Source: Thermodesulfovibrionales bacterium (GTDB lineage Bacteria > Nitrospirota > Thermodesulfovibrionia > Thermodesulfovibrionales > CALJEL01). From it: a DNA stretch of 38,316 bases. The stretch covers positions 423 to 38,738 of the forward strand of contig JAOACK010000013.1 in assembly GCA_026417875.1 (NCBI GenBank), in the 5' to 3' direction. This document shows positions 24,514 to 32,979 of the stretch, in pieces (position 1 is the stretch's first letter; every line of letters starts with the position of its first letter). Made by a program: the position numbers and the translations under genes. Below the pieces are notes generated by a model. The model saw only the letters and a list, made by a program, of their open reading frames with translations. It was not told where the DNA came from and searched no databases.

Positions 24514-25704
24514 CTATCTTACCTGCTGCTGTTTTGCCCTTGGTGGCAAAAGAAGTTTTGTGGCAACTCGCTCATTCTCCTTTAAGCCTGATAATATCTC
24601 CGTAATCTCCTCATTCCTGAGGCCAATCTTTACAGGGACCTTTTCAACACCCTTCTCCGTGACTTTATAAACAATCTGCCTTCCCTCTTCAAATTTTATT
24701 GCAGAATTTGGCACAACTAGGGTGTTCTTCCTCTCGTCAAAGGTGATCCTCACATGGGTTGTCATCTCTGGTCTGAGATACCTGGCATCCTGTCTTGATA
24801 CCTTTACTATTGCAAGATAATAGACAATGTTGTCCTTCACAACAGGCTGTGGGTATATATTTTCGATTCTGCCATAAAAGTATTTGTCAGGAAGTGTATC
24901 AACTGAGAATTCTACATCCTGACCTATCTTCACCCTTCCTATATCTGCCTCATCTACATATATCCACATCTCAAGACTGAGCGGATCAAAGACTGTTATA
25001 AGATTTGCAACCTGCAGACCTGCAACAACTGTCTCTCCTTCCTGGATGGTGATATCTGAGACAATGCCATCCATGGGAGAATATATCCTTGTATAGGATA
25101 GTCTAGTCTCCAGCTGTTTTATCTGAGCCTTTATCTCTTCTATTGATGCCCTGGTTATGATGAGCTGGGTCTCATATTCATCCTGAAGTCTTTTTAAACT
25201 TGCCTCTGCAATCTCAAACTCCTTTTTTGCCCTTTCTACAGATTCCTTTGTTGTGAATTCCCTCTTAAGTAATTCCTGTTCTCTTTCATAATTTAGCTTT
25301 GCATACTCATAATTTGCCCTTGCCTCCCTGATCCTTTCAGGATAGGTAAGCTCAATCTGTCTGAGTGTATTTTCCTGACGGTTGAGAGCTGCCATTGACT
25401 GGGCTATCTGCTCCTTTATCTCCCTGTCATCAATTATTGCAATGAGCTGTCCCTTCTTTACCCTGTCACCAATCCGAACATAGAGCTTCGTTACTGTGCC
25501 TGTTGCCCTGGTGCCAATCTTTACAACAGCTCCAACCTGTGGTTTGATAATACCGGTCTCGACAAGTATGCCTTTTATATCTCCTCTCTTAACAGTTGCT
25601 GTCTCGAGGATCTTAAGGTCTTCCTTAAAAAAAAAGGTTCTGTAGATAAAAATAATCGCAATGCTAAATATTAAAATAGAAAGGATAATAATTTTTTTCT
25701 TCAT
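24514..25704 (-). CDS. MacA-like periplasmic adaptor (membrane fusion protein)
   Basis: A 396-residue adaptor that links an inner-membrane transporter to TolC. One N-terminal membrane anchor (KKIIILSILIFSIAIIFIYR) precedes the first lipoyl half (GTVTKLYVRIGDRVKKGQLI), a long coiled-coil hairpin (about residues 90-200, rich in Glu/Arg, e.g. LKREFTTKESVERAKKEFE), the second lipoyl half (YSPMDGIVSDITIQEGETV) and a beta-barrel with VVPNSAIKFEEGRQIVYKV. The frame is open upstream to 25758 inside tolC; the ATG at 25704 is chosen for its GGAG 8 nt upstream and the immediate start of the anchor. It lies 5 bp after the tolC stop and 1 bp before the ATPase. Confidence 0.93.
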   Translation of the reverse strand: MKKKIIILSILIFSIAIIFIYRTFFFKEDLKILETATVKRGDIKGILVETGIIKPQVGAVVKIGTRATGTVTKLYVRIGDRVKKGQLIAIIDDREIKEQIAQSMAALNRQENTLRQIELTYPERIREARANYEYAKLNYEREQELLKREFTTKESVERAKKEFEIAEASLKRLQDEYETQLIITRASIEEIKAQIKQLETRLSYTRIYSPMDGIVSDITIQEGETVVAGLQVANLITVFDPLSLEMWIYVDEADIGRVKIGQDVEFSVDTLPDKYFYGRIENIYPQPVVKDNIVYYLAIVKVSRQDARYLRPEMTTHVRITFDERKNTLVVPNSAIKFEEGRQIVYKVTEKGVEKVPVKIGLRNEEITEILSGLKENERVATKLLLPPRAKQQQVR

Positions 25705-25709
25705 AGACT

Positions 25710-26951
25710 TTACTCCATTATTCCAGCAATTCTTTCGAGATTGATAAGTGCAATCCATATATTGAGCTTTGAAAATACTACCTTTTCCATGGAATCTGCA
25801 AGAATGGATTCTGCCTGAATAAGGGAAAGAATATCTCCCTTCCCTACTCTGTATTCGCCCAGTGCCTGCTCGTAATTCTTCTCTGCAAATTTAAGCTGTT
25901 CCCTCGAGACATCAAGCCTTTTGAGCTCTGTGAGCAGATCCTCATAGGATTTTGAAAGTCTGAGCTCAACATTTCTTTTAACCTCCTTTATATCCTCCTC
26001 CCTTGCACTGATTGACGAGCCTCTTGCCCTCAATCTAAAATACTTTCCAAGTTCAAATATATTAAAGGTTAGCCTCAGGCCCACCATCTTTTCCTCATCA
26101 GGGTAAAGTCTTGAGTCTGATGAAGAATTCTTCGTGTATGTTGCATCAAGAAAAAGATGAGGAAGGAACTCACTCCTTACAGCAGCTCGTTCAGAGATAC
26201 TCAGGTCCCTCTGAAATTCTTTTCTTTTAAGCTCAGGTGAATTAATAGCAAGCTCGATGAGCATATTCTTCTCAGGTATAGTCGCAGGCTCGGCAAGCTC
26301 TCCTTCAATCTCATCTGCATTTACTGATATGCCTATTAGAGAACCAAGATCAGAAAGCGCCTTATTAAGTTCACCTTCTGCCTCTATGAGCCTGTATCTT
26401 GCCTCCTCAAGCCTGACAGATGCCTGAAGCACATCAGAAAGTCTTGCAATACCAAGGTCATACCTCCCTTTTGCCACCTCATAATCCTTCTCTGCATACT
26501 CTAACTGTTTCTTGCGCTGTATCAGGATCTCTCTTCTTGCGAGGGCATTATAAAAACTGAGTTTTACATTATAATGAAGGTTAAGAAGGGACTCTCTAAG
26601 GTTTTCCTCAGAAATATTTAAGAGGCTTCTTGATGAAAGCCTCTGACTGTATCTCTTACCACCGTCATAGAGTATATAACTCAGTCTGAGCTCAAGACTT
26701 CTCAGCCTGTAGTCCTCTGGTTCAACATAAAATCGCCTCTCAGCAAATGAAAGATCGATACTTGGAAGATAAGGAGAAAGCGTTGCCCTGTATTCAAAGA
26801 GGCTCGCCTCTTTCTCGTAAAGTCTTGAACGGTATTCAGGAAGATTCTGCCTTGCGAGTTCAAGTGCCTGCTCAAGGGTAATGGCAATGCCGGTAGAAGA
26901 AAAATAGAAAGTTATAAAAAAAGAGCATAATAAAAAAAGTCCCCTATGCAT
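25710..26951 (-). CDS. TolC-family outer-membrane efflux protein
   Basis: A 413-residue outer-membrane channel. A signal peptide (HRGLFLLCSFFITFYFSS) is followed by the first outer-membrane-efflux repeat, ITLEQALELARQNLPEYRSR, and by long helices with LEYAEKDYEVAKGRYDLGI and SVRLEEARYRLIEAEGELN. The second repeat has LKFAEKNYEQALGEYRVGKG, with DILSLIQAE, the paired signatures of OEP domains. It heads the efflux operon. No Shine-Dalgarno is seen; an extended -10 ends 7 nt before the ATG. Confidence 0.92.
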   Translation of the reverse strand: MHRGLFLLCSFFITFYFSSTGIAITLEQALELARQNLPEYRSRLYEKEASLFEYRATLSPYLPSIDLSFAERRFYVEPEDYRLRSLELRLSYILYDGGKRYSQRLSSRSLLNISEENLRESLLNLHYNVKLSFYNALARREILIQRKKQLEYAEKDYEVAKGRYDLGIARLSDVLQASVRLEEARYRLIEAEGELNKALSDLGSLIGISVNADEIEGELAEPATIPEKNMLIELAINSPELKRKEFQRDLSISERAAVRSEFLPHLFLDATYTKNSSSDSRLYPDEEKMVGLRLTFNIFELGKYFRLRARGSSISAREEDIKEVKRNVELRLSKSYEDLLTELKRLDVSREQLKFAEKNYEQALGEYRVGKGDILSLIQAESILADSMEKVVFSKLNIWIALINLERIAGIME

Positions 26952-26958
26952 AGTCTAT

Positions 26959-26967
26959 ATTTTAGCA
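26959..26967 (-). promoter_or_regulatory. Extended -10 of the tolC-adaptor-ATPase operon
   Basis: TGC-TAAAAT on the minus strand (-10 at 26959-26964, TG at 26966-26967), with a possible -35 ATGACT 17 bp upstream, ends 7 nt before the tolC ATG at 26951. The box overlaps the stop codon of the decayed DUF2934 gene. Confidence 0.5.
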
Positions 26968-27320
26968 CAAGGACGGAATTAAGTCATTTTTTAATGCTGG
27001 CCTGGAATCAACAGTTATGCGGCATCTTTTAATCCCTTTTTCCCTGATGGACTCTTTACTATTATTTTTTCTTTCAATTACAGGAGGTTCTATCTCCTCC
27101 ATCACTATTGCCCTTGCTTCTTCTATCTGCGGCATCTCTATTATCTCTATCTTTTACTCTTCTGTAATCCCTTCTTCAGCCTCCTCTATATCCTGGCCAG
27201 ATGTCTTGAGAGAACTATCCATCCTTCATCAAGCAAGTCATCAAGGGCATGACTATTTATACGCCCACTCTTAAGATAAAACTCATAAGCCAACCTTGAT
27301 ATTTCTTAGTGGAGATCCAT
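26962..27320 (-). pseudogene. Decayed DUF2934 family gene
   Basis: A real gene start is visible: GAGGTGAT then ATG at 27320 reading MDLH, followed at once by TAA (27306-27308). Beyond the stop the same frame continues EISRLAYEFYLKSGRINSHA, LDDLLDEGWIVLSRH, which matches the short helical DUF2934 domain. The frame then closes and the next frame continues with QDIEEAEEGITEE, another stop, then IEMPQIEEARAIVMEEIEPP and a basic tail ending at 26962. So there are two nonsense changes and one frameshift in about 360 bp. DUF2934 function is unknown; the Glu-rich extension is not part of the core domain. Confidence 0.6.
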
Positions 27321-27699
27321 TAATATCACCTCTTTGCTTATAATATCATAACTATCTTTCCTTCTAGGAGGAAGCATATGCAATCAATTTAAAGGTAGCA
27401 TTGATGAGAAACTCGGTGATAAACTGGCATGAACAAGTTAATAGAACTTATAATGGTGTTATTGTTGAGTTTGTTGCTCTCGGGCATGTACCTGTGAAAA
27501 TAGGCATTGGTTATTTCAAGGCTCGCACAGCAATTGATTACCAAAGGGATGTATTTTTATATTCCTTATTGGTGTTGGCTGGTAATGGTCAGAAGAAAAA
27601 TAACATTCACAATTTAAATTTTGCTTTTTCTTTTCTCAAGATTTTCTGAAAGATTCCTAACCCTCACCTGCTTGCACTTGAAAACACTTCAAGAATCCG
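27321..27699 (+). other. Stretch without a recognised gene
   Basis: About 380 bp. A plus-strand open frame (27401-27649, 82 codons: IDYQRDVFLYSLLVLAGNGQ in its middle) has no Shine-Dalgarno, no recognisable family and poor codon character. A good AGGAGG before an ATG at 27376-27378 leads only to MQSI and a stop. This looks like decayed sequence beside the broken DUF2934 gene. No RNA gene or repeat was found. Confidence 0.4.
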
Positions 27700-27939
27700 T
27701 CATTTTCTTTTTCCAATTGTTATCTCATAATAACCTTCCCTTTTTTCTATATTTACAGAATAACCCATTGCTATAGCTGCCTTAGGGATTGTTTTTGAGA
27801 ATTCAATCCTGTCTGTAAGAACTACGAGTTCTATCTCACCTTTTTTGAGCCTGTCCCTTTGATTGTTAAGCTCCTTAAGATATGTAAGAAGGCAGGCAGG
27901 ACATATCTGGCCCCTTATATCAAGGACATGGTTATTCAT
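27700..27939 (-). CDS. TusA/SirA-like sulfur-carrier family protein
   Basis: A 79-residue TusA-family protein; members carry persulfide sulfur on a conserved cysteine for tRNA thiolation, cofactor synthesis or dissimilatory sulfur metabolism. The family start is visible (VLDIRGQICPACLLTYLKEL), with the C-terminal IPKAAIAMGYSV segment. The usual Cys-Pro-x-Pro is Cys13-Pro-Ala-Cys16 here, so a second cysteine replaces the second proline. GGAGG precedes the ATG. It is a single-gene unit; no dsr, hdr or rhodanese gene adjoins it. Confidence 0.85.
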   Translation of the reverse strand: MNNHVLDIRGQICPACLLTYLKELNNQRDRLKKGEIELVVLTDRIEFSKTIPKAAIAMGYSVNIEKREGYYEITIGKRK

Positions 27940-27973
27940 TAATTACCTCCATTGATAAGAACATTTCTTAAAC

Positions 27974-27982
27974 ATCATAGCA
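27974..27982 (-). promoter_or_regulatory. Extended -10 of the TusA-like gene
   Basis: TGC-TATGAT on the minus strand (-10 at 27974-27979, TG at 27981-27982) would start transcription near 27967 and leave a leader with GGAGG. About 37 bp upstream a perfect inverted repeat, GAATAC-N6-GTATTC (28019-28036), may be an operator. Confidence 0.45.
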
Positions 27983-28095
27983 AGAAAAAGTCTCTAAAGA
28001 AAATAGAATACTCTGATTGAATACAAAAGTGTATTCAGAAATTTTATAGGTTTATCACAAGATTCGTCTGGTTCCTTAATTTAAGGATAGATTCT

Positions 28096-28113
28096 GAGAC
28101 AACTGTCTCTTTT
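28096..28113 (+). terminator. Hairpin with T-tract in the lysA leader region
   Basis: GAGAC-AACT-GTCTC followed by TTTT has the shape of a small intrinsic terminator on the plus strand, about 100 bp before lysA. No plus-strand gene ends just upstream, so it could be an attenuator of a lysA leader or chance. I see no lysine-riboswitch consensus around it. Confidence 0.3.
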
Positions 28114-28211
28114 CCTGCCGGCAATATACCGTGTGTATATCTCTATACTTTTACAGCCATTTAAGTTAAAATAAAAATCTACTTTAATCCTTTAAATGTC
28201 TGGAGGAATTC

Positions 28212-29450
28212 ATGCATTACTTTCACTTTAAGGGTTCAGAACTCTATGCTGAGGAGATTCCGGTAAAAAAACTGGCTGAAAAATTCGGCACACCCCTTTA
28301 TGTCTACAGCCGTAAGACTATTGAAAGGCATATAAATGCCTACAGGCAGGCATTTAAAGGCCTAAAACACATAATATGCTATGCAGTAAAGGCAAACTCT
28401 AACCTCTCGGTGCTTAGGCTCCTTGGAGGGATGGGCTGTGGTGCTGATGTTATCTCAGGTGGTGAGCTCTTCAGGGCATTGCGAGCCGGCATTAAACCAG
28501 AGAGGATTGTTTACGCTGGTGTAGGAAAGACAGAGGAAGAGATAAGGTATGCCCTAAATTCAGGCATTCTTATGTTCAATGTAGAAAGCTCAGAGGAGCT
28601 CAAAGAAATAAACAGGATTGCAGGCCTTATGAAGAAAAAGGCTCCTGTTGCTCTAAGGGTTAATCCTGATATAGATGCAAAAACCCATCCCTATATATCA
28701 ACAGGTCTTAAAAAACACAAATTCGGCATACCCATGGAAGAGGCACTGGAAAACTATCTCCTTGCCAGGGAACTTAAAAATATTGATATAAAGGGTATTC
28801 ATAAGCATATAGGTTCTCAGATTACAGAGGTAAGACCCTTTATTGATGCCCTTAAAAGCATTCTCTCCCTTGCTGGTGAGCTTGAATCACGGGGTATAAA
28901 GATAAAATACATTGACATAGGAGGTGGTCTGGGCATTCCTTATAAGGAGGAGGAACCGCCCCATCCATCAGAACTTGCAAAAGAGGTGAAAAAGCTCCTT
29001 AAGGAAAAAGACCTGACCATTATAATTGAGCCAGGTCGTTCAATTGTTGGGAATGCGGGAATTCTTGTTACAAAGGTTCTATATAATAAAAGGACTAAGG
29101 ATAAGAACTTTGTTATTGTTGATGCTGGCATGAACGACCTCATAAGGCCCACACTCTATGGTGCCTATCATGAGATTGTTCCAGTTGAGAGAAAAAGTAG
29201 AGAAAAGGTTATCGCAGATATAGTAGGCCCTATATGTGAGTCCGGTGATTTCTTTGCAAGGGACAGAGAGATAGAAGTAACATCGCAGGGAGAATTACTT
29301 GCAATAATGAGTGCCGGTGCCTACGGGTTCAGTATGAGCTCTAATTATAATTCAAGACCAAGGGCAGCCGAGGTTATGGTAAATGGAAAAAAGGCAGTCC
29401 TTATAAGGAAAAGGGAGACCTACAGGGATCTCATTAGGGGTGAGATATAA
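28212..29450 (+). CDS. lysA: Diaminopimelate decarboxylase
   Basis: LysA decarboxylates meso-diaminopimelate to lysine (PLP enzyme, alanine-racemase fold). The 412-residue product has the PLP lysine at residue 60 in CYAVKANSN, GCGADVISGGEL, HKHIGSQI, IDIGGGLGIPY, EPGRSIVGNAG and GPICESGDFF near the C-terminus. GGAGG precedes the ATG. It forms an operon with dapF, whose GTG directly abuts the lysA stop. Confidence 0.98.
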   Translation: MHYFHFKGSELYAEEIPVKKLAEKFGTPLYVYSRKTIERHINAYRQAFKGLKHIICYAVKANSNLSVLRLLGGMGCGADVISGGELFRALRAGIKPERIVYAGVGKTEEEIRYALNSGILMFNVESSEELKEINRIAGLMKKKAPVALRVNPDIDAKTHPYISTGLKKHKFGIPMEEALENYLLARELKNIDIKGIHKHIGSQITEVRPFIDALKSILSLAGELESRGIKIKYIDIGGGLGIPYKEEEPPHPSELAKEVKKLLKEKDLTIIIEPGRSIVGNAGILVTKVLYNKRTKDKNFVIVDAGMNDLIRPTLYGAYHEIVPVERKSREKVIADIVGPICESGDFFARDREIEVTSQGELLAIMSAGAYGFSMSSNYNSRPRAAEVMVNGKKAVLIRKRETYRDLIRGEI

Positions 29451-30287
29451 GTGAAGATAAATTTCTCAAAGATGCATGGACTTGGTAATGATTTTGTCCT
29501 GATCGATGCTAGGGCTTTAAAGGCCATTGACTTGAGAGAATTTGCGGCCTTTCTACTCAACAGACGCTTTGGCATAGGAGCTGACCAGCTCCTTATCCTG
29601 GAGGATTCTGTAAAAGCTGACTTCAGGATGAGGATATTTAATCCTGATGGCTCAGAGGTGGAGATGTGTGGAAATGGCATAAGGTGCCTTGCAAGCTATA
29701 TATGGAAAAAAGGACTTTCGGATAAATCTCCTCTCGAGATAGAGACCCCTGCAGGAATTATTAGACCTGAGAGGATAAATGATCTGGTAAGGGTTGATAT
29801 GGGGATGCCGAGATTAATTCCTGAGGAAATACCTGTAAATATTGCAGAAAGGAAACCTTTAATAGATTATCCTCTTAAGATAAAGGACAGGATATTTCAT
29901 ATAACCTGTGTATCAATGGGAAACCCCCATGCAGTTATACCTGTTAATGACCTTGATACTCTTGATCTTCATACCTATGGACCATTAATAGAAAACCATC
30001 CCCTCTTTCCAAAAAGGATAAATGTAGAATTTGTAAGAAAAGATTCTCCTGATACATTCAGGGTAAGGGTCTGGGAAAGGGGTGCTGGAGAGACCCTTGC
30101 CTGCGGTACCGGTGCCTCTGCAGTTGCAGTGGCAATGAGGCTAAAAGGGCTTGGAGGGCTCAAGCAGAATATAATTCTTCCCGGTGGTGAACTTATAATT
30201 GAACTTCTTGTAGAAGATGAAGAGATAAAAAGGGTATTCATGACCGGTCCTGCGCAGGAGGTATTCACCGGCGAGATAGAGATTTAG
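29451..30287 (+). CDS. dapF: Diaminopimelate epimerase
   Basis: DapF converts LL- to meso-diaminopimelate, the substrate of LysA and of peptidoglycan synthesis. The 278-residue protein has FSKMHGLGNDFVLID, the first catalytic cysteine in EMCGNGIRC and the second in LACGTGASAVAVAM. The start is GTG at 29451 right after the lysA TAA, with AGGGGTGAG upstream. Order lysA-dapF is common. Confidence 0.98.
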   Translation: MKINFSKMHGLGNDFVLIDARALKAIDLREFAAFLLNRRFGIGADQLLILEDSVKADFRMRIFNPDGSEVEMCGNGIRCLASYIWKKGLSDKSPLEIETPAGIIRPERINDLVRVDMGMPRLIPEEIPVNIAERKPLIDYPLKIKDRIFHITCVSMGNPHAVIPVNDLDTLDLHTYGPLIENHPLFPKRINVEFVRKDSPDTFRVRVWERGAGETLACGTGASAVAVAMRLKGLGGLKQNIILPGGELIIELLVEDEEIKRVFMTGPAQEVFTGEIEI

Positions 30288-30347
30288 TTATGCCCTTACT
30301 AATTAAGTTTTATACCCAAGCAAAGATTGGGAATAAGGAGGTATTGG

Positions 30348-31547
30348 ATGAAAATAGTGCTTGCTTATTCAGGAGGTCTTGATACATCCGTTGCAATCGC
30401 CTGGCTCAAGGAGACTTACAAAGCAGAGGTCATAGCCTTCTGTGCAGATTTAGGACAGGAAGAAGACCTTGAGTCCATAAAGTACAAAGCTCTGAAGACA
30501 GGAGCATCAAAGGCTTATGTGGAAGACCTCAAAGAAGAATTTGTAAGAGACTATATATTCCCCATGCTCAGGGCATCTGCAGTATATGAGGGAGCCTATC
30601 TTCTTGGAACATCCATAGCAAGACCGTTGATTGCGAAAAAACAGATAGATATTGCTTTAATTGAGAAAGCAGATGCCGTTGCCCATGGAGCAACTGGAAA
30701 GGGTAATGACCAGGTGAGATTTGAACTCACCTACTATGCCCTGAAACCAGATATAAAGGTAATAGCACCATGGAGGGAGTGGCCCTTCAGGTCAAGGACC
30801 GAGCTAATTGAATATGCAAAATCAAAAGGTATAGATGTGCCTGTTACAAAGGAGAAGCCCTACAGCACAGACAGAAATATCTTTCATATAAGCTATGAAG
30901 GTGGTATTCTTGAGGATCCCTGGAATGAACCACCTGATGACATGTACACTATGATAACACCTCCTGAAAGGGCACCTGATAGACCGGAATATGTGGAGAT
31001 AGAGTTTGAAAAGGGCAATCCTGTTGCAATAAATGGAAGGAGATTATCTGCTTTCGAGCTTCTGAGAGAATTGAACATCATTGCTGGAAGAAACGGCATA
31101 GGCAGAGTAGATATAGTGGAAAACAGATACGTTGGAATTAAATCAAGAGGAGTTTATGAAACACCTGGAGGCACAGTACTCCATATAGCAAAGAGGGCTG
31201 TTGAGCAGATTACCCTTGATAGAGAGATCCTTCATCTAAGAGACTCCCTTATTCCAAGATACTCTGAACTTGTATACTATGGATACTGGTTTTCTCCAGA
31301 AAGAGAAGCACTCCAGAAACTCATAGATGAGATAGCACAGGATGTGACAGGTACTGCAAGATTGAAATTGTATAAGGGTAACTGCATTGTGACCGGAAGG
31401 AAATCTCCTGTTTCACTTTATTCTCAGGAGTTTGCAACCTTTGAAAAGGACATGGTTTATGATCAGAAGGATGCAGAGGGCTTCATAAAACTAAATGCCC
31501 TCAGGCTGAAGATAAGAAGCCTGCGTAGTAGAGGAATCCCTGCTTAA
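30348..31547 (+). CDS. argG: Argininosuccinate synthase
   Basis: ArgG joins citrulline and aspartate using ATP in arginine synthesis. The 399-residue protein begins [15 protein letters not shown] (the SGGxDS-type pyrophosphatase loop) and has [16 protein letters not shown] and [15 protein letters not shown], followed by LEDP. An earlier in-frame start at 30327 exists, but the ATG at 30348 has AAGGAGG 7 nt upstream and matches the family N-terminus. It follows dapF by 60 bp. No argH adjoins it. Confidence 0.98.
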   Translation: MKIVLAYSGGLDTSVAIAWLKETYKAEVIAFCADLGQEEDLESIKYKALKTGASKAYVEDLKEEFVRDYIFPMLRASAVYEGAYLLGTSIARPLIAKKQIDIALIEKADAVAHGATGKGNDQVRFELTYYALKPDIKVIAPWREWPFRSRTELIEYAKSKGIDVPVTKEKPYSTDRNIFHISYEGGILEDPWNEPPDDMYTMITPPERAPDRPEYVEIEFEKGNPVAINGRRLSAFELLRELNIIAGRNGIGRVDIVENRYVGIKSRGVYETPGGTVLHIAKRAVEQITLDREILHLRDSLIPRYSELVYYGYWFSPEREALQKLIDEIAQDVTGTARLKLYKGNCIVTGRKSPVSLYSQEFATFEKDMVYDQKDAEGFIKLNALRLKIRSLRSRGIPA

Positions 31548-31561
31548 TTATTGAGGCCAGG

Positions 31562-32698
31562 ATGCAGAAAACTCATGATAGCTCTGAACTCATCTATCTA
31601 ATTGCCCTTTCATTGATTAATGACATTGGTCCTATAATTGGCAGAAGATTAATAAGTACCTTCGGAAGTGCAGAAGAGGTCTTCAGGCAGAGCGAAAGCG
31701 CTCTTCTGGAGGTTGATGGTATTGGTAGAGAAAGGGCCAGGTCTATTAAAAACTTCAATGACTGGAAGAAGGCTGAAGAGATATTAAGAAGATGCAGGCT
31801 CCTCGGCATAGAAGTAATATCTGAAGATAACCATCTTTATCCAGAAAATCTGAAGACCCTTCAGGATGCACCTCTGGTCCTTTATATGAATGGAAAGGTT
31901 ATATCACGAGATAGATATGCCATAGCTATAGTTGGTTCAAGAAGATGCAGTGAATATGGAAGAAGGGTTGCCGAAAAGCTCTCCAGAGAGCTTTCTGAAA
32001 TAGGTATGACCATCATCAGCGGGCTCGCACGGGGAATAGATACCATAGCCCATACAGTTGCTCTCAGAGCTGGTGGAAGGACTGCAGGCGTCTTTGCATC
32101 AGGTCTTGACAGGATTTATCCTCCTGAAAATAAGGATCTCATAAAGAAGATTATCAATAATGGCTTTGTAATAAGTGAATTTCCTCCTGGCACAAGACCT
32201 GATAAAGAGAATTTTCCCAGAAGAAACAGGCTCATAAGTGGTCTCAGCATGGGCACAGTAGTAGTTGAGGCAGAGAATGAAAGCGGTGCTCTAATAACAG
32301 CAAACTATGCCCTTGAACAGGGAAGGGAGGTCTTTGCTGTGCCTGGTAGCATATTCTCAAAAACCTCAGAGGGTACAAATAATCTCATAAAAAATGGAGC
32401 AAAACCAGTAAGTTGTATAGAGGATATAATAGAGGAATTTGGATCTAAACTCAGAGGTTTACAAATCAAGCGAGGAAACAACTGCAGGGGAACCTTCTCA
32501 GCAAAGCATGGAGAACTTGAATTTTCCGACAGAGAAAAGGCTATAATAAAAATGCTGGAGGCAGAGCCTCTCCATATTGACCATATTGTTAGAAAGAGTG
32601 GCTGGTCTGTTTCAGAGGTATCATCATTACTTCTTGAACTAGAGCTTAAAGGAGCGGTAAAACAGTTGCAGGGAAAAAGATTTTATATTAATACTTAA
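31562..32698 (+). CDS. dprA: DNA-processing protein DprA
   Basis: DprA protects incoming single-stranded DNA and loads RecA during transformation. The 378-residue protein has an N-terminal SAM/HhH region (SALLEVDGIGRERARSI), the Rossmann core (AIVGSRRCSEYGRRVAEKL, IISGLARGIDTIAH, GLDRIYPPEN, FPRRNRLISGLSMGTVVVEA, REVFAVPGS, EGTNNLIKNGA) and a C-terminal winged helix (LHIDHIVRKSGWSVSEVSSL). GAGG lies upstream of the ATG. dprA before topA is a frequent bacterial order. Confidence 0.97.
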   Translation: MQKTHDSSELIYLIALSLINDIGPIIGRRLISTFGSAEEVFRQSESALLEVDGIGRERARSIKNFNDWKKAEEILRRCRLLGIEVISEDNHLYPENLKTLQDAPLVLYMNGKVISRDRYAIAIVGSRRCSEYGRRVAEKLSRELSEIGMTIISGLARGIDTIAHTVALRAGGRTAGVFASGLDRIYPPENKDLIKKIINNGFVISEFPPGTRPDKENFPRRNRLISGLSMGTVVVEAENESGALITANYALEQGREVFAVPGSIFSKTSEGTNNLIKNGAKPVSCIEDIIEEFGSKLRGLQIKRGNNCRGTFSAKHGELEFSDREKAIIKMLEAEPLHIDHIVRKSGWSVSEVSSLLLELELKGAVKQLQGKRFYINT

Positions 32699-32746
32699 AG
32701 TTTTCATGAATGCACCCAGAAAAACATAAGGAGGAAATAAATAACA

Positions 32747-32956
32747 ATGCCAAAGGACTATGACAGCATTGAGGCAGAACTTGAGCTACTGACCGATGAG
32801 CTTCTAAGGCTACAGGATGAAAAGCTTATAGATGAAGAGGAGATAGATGTTATAAAAGCCCTTGTTGCATCCATTGCAATGAAGAGGCTTGATATTGACG
32901 GTGAGATAATCCTTTCCCAGCTCTTTAAAGGCGGAAAACCCATTACCTGGCACTGA
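32747..32956 (+). CDS. Small acidic protein between dprA and topA
   Basis: A 69-residue acidic helical protein (MPKDYDSIEAELELLTDELL then RLQDEKLIDEEEIDVIKALV), with no cysteine or membrane segment. A strong AAGGAGG lies upstream, though about 12 nt from the ATG, which is longer than usual. It is co-directional between dprA and topA (23 bp before topA), so it is probably co-expressed. The family is not recognised. Confidence 0.7.
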   Translation: MPKDYDSIEAELELLTDELLRLQDEKLIDEEEIDVIKALVASIAMKRLDIDGEIILSQLFKGGKPITWH

Positions 32957-32979
32957 ATGGAATTAAGAGGTGAAAGGCT

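Noticed and set aside
27017-27274. 85-codon plus-strand frame upstream of tolC
   Set aside because: It is the antisense shadow of the decayed DUF2934 gene, whose minus-strand reading has recognisable domain content.
27401-27649. 82-codon plus-strand frame in the gap before the TusA-like gene
   Set aside because: No Shine-Dalgarno, no family signature and poor codon character; it lies in apparently decayed sequence.
28027-28211. Lysine riboswitch in the lysA leader
   Set aside because: Only a short GAGAC/GTCTC hairpin is present; no conserved lysine-aptamer core could be found.
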